Origin: Methylococcus sp. EFPC2
GTDB lineage: Bacteria; Pseudomonadota; Gammaproteobacteria; Methylococcales; Methylococcaceae
Reading direction: 5' to 3'
Assembly: GCF_016925495.1 (NCBI RefSeq)
Contig: NZ_CP070491.1
Span: 3,348,001 to 3,412,000, forward strand
DNA length: 64,000 nucleotides
Made by a program: the position numbers and the translations under genes. Of this stretch, positions 60,415 to 64,000 are shown piece after piece. The notes below the pieces were generated by a model. That model was given only the letters and a program-made list of their open reading frames with translations. It did not search any database and had not been told where the DNA came from. The first letter of the stretch is position 1. The number at the start of each line of letters is the position of its first letter.

Positions 60415-60945
60415 ATGAAAGCGCTCATCCTGCCGATATTCCTGCTGCTTGGATACTGCATATCCACGTCCGCCCAAGCCGAAGTGACCGTCAAATTCAA
60501 CCAGCCGGAAAACTATACCGACTTCATGATCGGCGGGAGTTCCTCGCCCCGTATCGTGGCGGATCTGACCAAGCAGGTCGATAAATACCTCAAGGACTTG
60601 GGTGCCGAATATCTGCCCAAGGGCGACACTCTGGAGATCGTTTTCAAGGACATCGACATGGCCGGAGGTTTCGAGCCCTGGCGCCGGACGGAGATGATGC
60701 AATGGACGCGCATCATCAGCGACGTCTACCCTCCCAAACTCTCCGTGCATTACGTCTGGAAAGACCCGTCCGGTCAGGTCAAGGCCGACCGGGATGAACT
60801 GCTCACCGAACTCAACTACAGGATACTGACGGGCTACCGGGACTTCAGGACCTACGATCCCTTGCGCTACGAAAAAGTGCTGCTACGACGCTGGTTCCTC
60901 CGCACCTTCGGCGGCGATGCCGGGAAGCCTTTGCTGGAAAAGTAA
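60415..60945 (+). CDS. Exported DUF3016-family protein
   Basis: 176 residues. Sec signal (MKALILPIFLLLGYCISTSA) followed by a DUF3016-type domain: EVTVKFNQPENYTDFMIGGS, GDTLEIVFKDIDMAGGFEPW and LNYRILTGYRDFRTYDPLRY, ending in a basic segment VLLRRWFLRTFGG. The family is of unknown function and periplasmic. The ATG at 60415 was chosen for the signal peptide; it follows AGAGGACACACCG. It stands alone on the plus strand, divergent from the arylsulfotransferase gene. Confidence 0.8.
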   Translation: MKALILPIFLLLGYCISTSAQAEVTVKFNQPENYTDFMIGGSSSPRIVADLTKQVDKYLKDLGAEYLPKGDTLEIVFKDIDMAGGFEPWRRTEMMQWTRIISDVYPPKLSVHYVWKDPSGQVKADRDELLTELNYRILTGYRDFRTYDPLRYEKVLLRRWFLRTFGGDAGKPLLEK

Positions 60946-60969
60946 CTCGGCGAGCAGACGAGCCGACGG

Positions 60970-60998
60970 GTCGGGTTAGGCATCGGACCTAACCCGAC
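60970..60998 (+). repeat. Perfect hairpin after the DUF3016 gene
   Basis: GTCGGGTTAGG (60970-60980) and CCTAACCCGAC (60988-60998) around a 7-base loop. The core resembles a repeat common between proteobacterial genes. There is no T run, so a terminator role is uncertain. Confidence 0.6.
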
Positions 60999-61058
60999 GA
61001 CAGGGGGACGCGGGCTGACGCGCTGGAGGCACTAACCCGGCAGGCTACGGCGGCGCCG

Positions 61059-61877
61059 TCAATGCGGGTGTTTGGATGCGTGGCCTGCGCGCGGCTTGCC
61101 GAACGCTACACGGAACAAGGCCTGCATCGCATCCCAGGATTTCCGGTCGGCTTCGGGCTGGTAGGCGATATCGAGCTTGGTGGTCTGAGCGATGCGGTCG
61201 GCGTCGGGGTTGGTGAAGCTATGCTTGGCGCCGGGGTAGTTGACGAAGCGGTAGCGGGCGCCGGCGGATTTCATTTCCTTCTTCAAGGCGGCGATGCTGT
61301 CCGCCGTCACGAACTTGTCGTCGGCGCCGTTGAGCACCAGCACCCGCGCCTTGACCTTGCCCTTGGCGGCCGGGGTCTGGGTGACCAGGTTGCCGTGGAA
61401 GCTGACGACCGCCGCCAGGTCCACGCCTTGCCGCGCCATGTCCAGGACGGTGGCGCCGCCGAAGCAATAGCCGATGGCCGCGATCTTACCGGCGTCGACG
61501 GTCGGTTCCTGCTCCAGCAAGGACTTGGCGGCCAGGAAGCGCTGCTGGGCCACGCCCGCCCCGTTCAGCACGGCTTGCATGAAGCCCTGGGCTTCTTCGG
61601 GGTGTTCGGTGTTCTTGCCGTCGCCGTACATGTCCACGGCCAGGGCGGTATAGCCCAGTTCTGCCAGCATCCGAGCGCGGCGTTTGGCATAGTCGTTCAG
61701 TCCCCACCATTCGTGCACCACCAGCACGGCGGGACGCTTGCCGGCGACCGCGTCGTCCCACACCAGATAGCCCTTGAGGGCGGTATCGCCGCTGCGGTAA
61801 TCGACGGTTTTTTCCTGGATCGCGGCCTGCAGGCAGGAACTGAACAACAACAAGGCGAGGGCGAGGTAGCGCGTCAT
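61059..61877 (-). CDS. Exported dienelactone-hydrolase-family protein
   Basis: 272 residues. A Sec signal (MTRYLALALLLFSSCLQAAI) precedes an alpha/beta hydrolase of the dienelactone hydrolase type: VLVVHEWWGLNDYAK, the nucleophile elbow GYCFGGATV with Cys, an Asp in LNGADDKFVT and His in YPGAKHSFTNPDAD. These give the family's Cys-Asp-His triad. It hydrolyses small esters or lactones; the natural substrate is not evident and the export is unusual for dienelactone hydrolases. AGGAG six bases upstream (TCAAGGAGTCCCC) supports the start. Confidence 0.88.
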   Translation of the reverse strand: MTRYLALALLLFSSCLQAAIQEKTVDYRSGDTALKGYLVWDDAVAGKRPAVLVVHEWWGLNDYAKRRARMLAELGYTALAVDMYGDGKNTEHPEEAQGFMQAVLNGAGVAQQRFLAAKSLLEQEPTVDAGKIAAIGYCFGGATVLDMARQGVDLAAVVSFHGNLVTQTPAAKGKVKARVLVLNGADDKFVTADSIAALKKEMKSAGARYRFVNYPGAKHSFTNPDADRIAQTTKLDIAYQPEADRKSWDAMQALFRVAFGKPRAGHASKHPH

Positions 61878-62486
61878 GGGGACTCCTTGAATGACAGGGT
61901 TGGAAGGGCCGAGTTTAACAAGCCTGACACCGCCGTTCATCCGCCAGGGCATGCTCGGGGTTCTGCTTTGGCCTCGAGGCGCCTTATCGGCTTCCACCGA
62001 AAAAAATGCCGACTGGCGGCCCGCGCAGTCGAAGCAGCGTTATTGAGCGGACGGAGGGTGGACGGTTCGCCCCGGAAAAGCGAAATGCCAGGCGAGCACC
62101 GAGCCGCACAGGGTTAGAAGGAGAAAAGGGGTGGAAACTAATCGTGACCCCGTTTTTCCGTTTTTTACCCGCCTAACCAAGCCTCAAGTCCCAATATTCT
62201 TGCAACTGTTCCGTATATACTGAGCGAAAGGATCAATGATAAAGTAACGAGTGCAGTAATATTGTTCACAGGCCGCTGTGGCTCGCTCTATTCAACGATT
62301 ATTGGCTTGCAGAGCCAGATACCTTTCAACTCGCAATTAAAAAAACTATCGGTCACGCAACCATTCAACATCATTTGTCTGGTTCTTGGGAATAAAGAAC
62401 TACACACATTAATGACACATACCAGTCGACCGTTGCTACGCTGCGCTTCACAACGGCCTTTAGCTTTACCATCAGGCTTCGTAACC
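61878..62486. other. Gene-free region entering a lower-GC patch
   Basis: 609 bases between the hydrolase gene and the small monooxygenase-like gene. Base composition falls towards the AT side from about 62150 on. An in-frame upstream extension of the next gene (from 62262) exists but lacks coding character. No site or hairpin is supported. Confidence 0.45.
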
Positions 62487-62810
62487 ATGTCTACATTCTC
62501 GAAAACTCCGCAACCACCGTATTACGCGGTAATCTTTTCTTCCCTCCGGACCCCTGGAGACAACGGTTACGGCGCAATGGCCGAGAAAATGCTTGAGCTT
62601 GCTTCCTTGCAACCTGGTTTCTTGGGAGTCGAAAGTGCTCGTGGCGCAGACGGATTCGGAATTACCGTCTCATATTGGGCTTCCACCGAAGCCATCGCCC
62701 ATTGGAGAGCGAATGTGGAGCACATTGTCGCACAAGACTTGGGCAAGGCCGCGTGGTACGAGCACTACGAACTCCGTGTGGCCAAGGTAGAGGATCATAG
62801 GATACGCTGA
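62487..62810 (+). CDS. Antibiotic-biosynthesis-monooxygenase-domain protein
   Basis: 107 residues from MSTFSKTPQPPYYAVIFSSL. It has the ABM ferredoxin-like fold pattern: a first strand, the helix GYGAMAEKMLELASLQPGFLG, then GFGITVSYWASTEAIAHW and a final strand ELRVAKVE. Such small proteins act as cofactor-less oxygenases or heme-binding or sensor proteins; the role here is unknown. Start chosen at the ATG where the fold begins, although 75 upstream codons are open. The stop codon falls inside a dispersed repeat (62805-62859). Confidence 0.75.
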   Translation: MSTFSKTPQPPYYAVIFSSLRTPGDNGYGAMAEKMLELASLQPGFLGVESARGADGFGITVSYWASTEAIAHWRANVEHIVAQDLGKAAWYEHYELRVAKVEDHRIR

Positions 62811-62859
62811 GGCACGAACGCCTCCTTCGTCGGCACATCCTATTGGATTTACCTATTTT
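62805..62859 (-). repeat. Dispersed intergenic repeat, copy 1
   Basis: On the minus strand it reads AAATCCAATAGGATGTGCCG, then ACGAAGGAGGC and GTGCCTCAGCG. It matches 63443-63504 except for a shorter middle. It supplies the TGA stop of the ABM-domain gene. Confidence 0.7.
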
Positions 62860-63001
62860 GCCCAATACCGTGGCCAAAGGGACGCGCCGCCGGCTGGCGG
62901 TTTTGAAGATTGGCTTTTGAATCGGGGTCGGCGGCTTCGCTAAACCTCCGTTGGCGGTGTGCCTCTTGTCTTTATGTTAGCATCCAGAAAAGAAAACTCG
63001 C

Positions 63002-63424
63002 ATGAGTCAGCAGATCATACTTCAGCCCGTAGTGTCCTTGTTCCTTCTTACCGGCATGGTATGGACATACATGTACGCGCGCCGGCTTGCATTCATTCTC
63101 GGCAACGGCATAGACCCACAAAGCATCGCCACGCCGGAACTTCTAAATGCAAGACTCCCGGCCAACATAAATAACCCATCAAACAACCTGAAGAATCTCT
63201 TCGAGCTTCCTGTAGTTTTCTATACCCTATGCGCATTCCTTCTGCTGGCACAGAAAGTCGATGCCTTATTCCTGTATACTGCCTGGACCTATGTAGGATT
63301 ACGGGCCATACATAGCCTTATCCATTGCACCGTAAATATCGTCAATTTTAGATTCTCGGCCTATTTCTTATCCAGCTTGGTGTTGTGGTTTATGGTAGTC
63401 AGGCTGGCATGGCTTGTACTCTAA
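63002..63424 (+). CDS. MAPEG-family membrane protein
   Basis: 140 residues with four hydrophobic helices. It shows the family motif NNLKNLFELPVVFYTLC and a C-terminal YVGLRAIHSLIHCTVNIVN. MAPEG proteins include microsomal glutathione transferase relatives; bacterial members are mostly uncharacterised. It stands on the plus strand between two copies of a dispersed repeat, in sequence of lower GC than most of the window. No Shine-Dalgarno match is strong, but GAAAAGAAAACTCGC precedes the ATG. Confidence 0.85.
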   Translation: MSQQIILQPVVSLFLLTGMVWTYMYARRLAFILGNGIDPQSIATPELLNARLPANINNPSNNLKNLFELPVVFYTLCAFLLLAQKVDALFLYTAWTYVGLRAIHSLIHCTVNIVNFRFSAYFLSSLVLWFMVVRLAWLVL

Positions 63425-63729
63425 AAAAGACCATGGGATATGCGCTGAGGCACGCGGCGCATCGTTCGCGATTCGTCGGCACACCCTATTGGATTTACAT
63501 ATTTGGAGACACCGCGGCGAGAGCCTTGCCCGGAATCTGCTCAAAGCCATGGCCGGTGCTCATCACGGTATTAACTGAAAACGAAGCGGTCGAACGGCGA
63601 TGTGAACACCCACCCGATTTGGAGTAATACGAACCCGGTTGGTGCCTGGCCGGGAGGCGCGGTTAGAATTCAACCTTATTGTTCACTTTCCGTGGCCGAA
63701 CCCGGTCAGCCTTTCATTCGCGCAGAATC
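63425..63729. other. Short repeat-bearing gap before the PaiB-like gene
   Basis: 305 bases containing the second copy of the dispersed repeat (63443-63504). Nothing else is supported; the 80-codon frame there is repeat-derived. Confidence 0.5.
63443..63504 (-). repeat. Dispersed intergenic repeat, copy 2
   Basis: Minus strand AAATCCAATAGGGTGTGCCG, then ACGAATCGCGAACGATGCGC and CGCGTGCCTCAGCGC. Same ends as copy 1. The form resembles a repeat common between genes in proteobacteria. Confidence 0.7.
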
Positions 63730-64000
63730 ATGTACATTCCCAAGCAATTCGACGAGCCGAGAATCGACGTCCTGCACGAACTTATCCGTGCCCGACCGTT
63801 GGCAACCCTTATCACCCTGTCATCGGGCGGGCTCAACGCCAATCACATCCCGCTGCATCTTACGGCAGAGCCGACACCCTTCGGTACCTTGCGTGGCCAT
63901 GTCGCCCGATCAAACCCCATCTGGAGCGATTTCTCCAAGGATGTCGAGGTATTGGCGGTATTTCACGGCCCGGACGTCTACATCAGGCCATCGTGGTATT
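63730..64000 (+). CDS. PaiB-like FMN-binding protein (partial, runs off the window)
   Basis: About 90 codons are visible, from MYIPKQFDEPRIDVLHELIR to the window edge. The pattern continues ARPLATLITLSSGGLNANHI, PLHL, GTLRGHVARSNPIWSDF and VLAVFHGPDVYIRPSWY, which is characteristic of the FMN-binding PaiB (negative transcriptional regulator) family with its split-barrel fold. Family members affect protease or polyamine-related gene control or bind flavin; the precise role is uncertain. The 3' half is missing. Confidence 0.88.
   Translation, partial: MYIPKQFDEPRIDVLHELIRARPLATLITLSSGGLNANHIPLHLTAEPTPFGTLRGHVARSNPIWSDFSKDVEVLAVFHGPDVYIRPSWY

Noticed and set aside
62811-63001. Integron attC site between the ABM and MAPEG genes
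   Set aside because: GTTAGCA and GCTAAAC occur at suitable places, but the inner arms are not complementary and no integrase is present.
1-64000. CRISPR arrays, tRNA or rRNA genes, insertion sequences, prophage
   Set aside because: I found no regularly spaced repeats, no tRNA or rRNA signatures, no transposase or integrase, and no phage structural gene cluster in the window.

Overview
The window is a high-GC chromosomal segment of a free-living Gram-negative bacterium, most likely a gammaproteobacterium. The evidence is the TonB/ExbB/ExbD and TonB-receptor machinery, the T6SS genes, many periplasmic c-type cytochromes and the Sec, lipoprotein and Tat signals. The several cytochrome c'-type proteins would fit a methanotroph-like or sulfur/iron-oxidising lineage, but no methane, sulfur or carbon-fixation gene is present, so I do not assign a genus.

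Layout. (1) 1-7303, minus strand: part of a type VI secretion operon reading tssJ, alpha/beta-hydrolase lipoprotein, Sel1/caspase lipoprotein, tagH (FHA), tssK, tssL (cut by the window edge). Upstream lie a small membrane protein and a divergent PpkA-like Ser/Thr kinase (8387-10123). (2) 10361-12357, minus: tonB-exbB-exbD. (3) 13051-17740, minus: rhodanese-like protein, DsbD, redoxin, cytochrome b561, cytochrome c'. (4) 17999-20052, minus: a MotA/OmpA stator-like pair. (5) 20772-44546: the unusual core. Three cassettes each pair a large exported PSCyt2/PSD1 (DUF1549-DUF1553) protein carrying one CxxCH heme motif with a Tat-exported DUF1501 protein. One cassette is on the plus strand and two closely related ones are in tandem on the minus strand. 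Between them lie two cytochrome c'-like proteins, a diheme cytochrome, a periplasmic peroxiredoxin and a tail-collar-domain protein. Next to them are two tandem TonB-dependent receptors with an N-terminal coiled-coil extension. (6) 44748-60945: Tat-exported superoxide dismutase, an RND efflux pair, a two-subunit molybdenum hydroxylase, a metallo-beta-lactamase-fold lipoprotein, an M1 aminopeptidase, an arylsulfotransferase-family protein and a DUF3016 protein. (7) 61059-64000: dienelactone hydrolase, a lower-GC patch with two small genes and dispersed repeats, and the start of a PaiB-like gene.

Main discovery. Sequences with the spacing and base preference of sigma-54 (-24/-12) promoters (GG, ten bases, GC) lie upstream of tonB-exbBD, the rhodanese-DsbD-redoxin-cytochrome operon, all three PSCyt2-DUF1501 cassettes, both TonB receptors and the arylsulfotransferase gene. 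Together they outline a candidate sigma-54-controlled envelope system: outer-membrane uptake by two receptors, its own TonB energiser, three sets of exported heme/metal proteins of a type best known from Planctomycetes, and a periplasmic thiol and heme support pathway. Its substrate cannot be read from sequence; the promoter calls are by eye and need transcript mapping.

Several dispersed palindromic repeat families also occur. One is an inverted pair that lies inside the N-terminal coding region of the RND adaptor gene.
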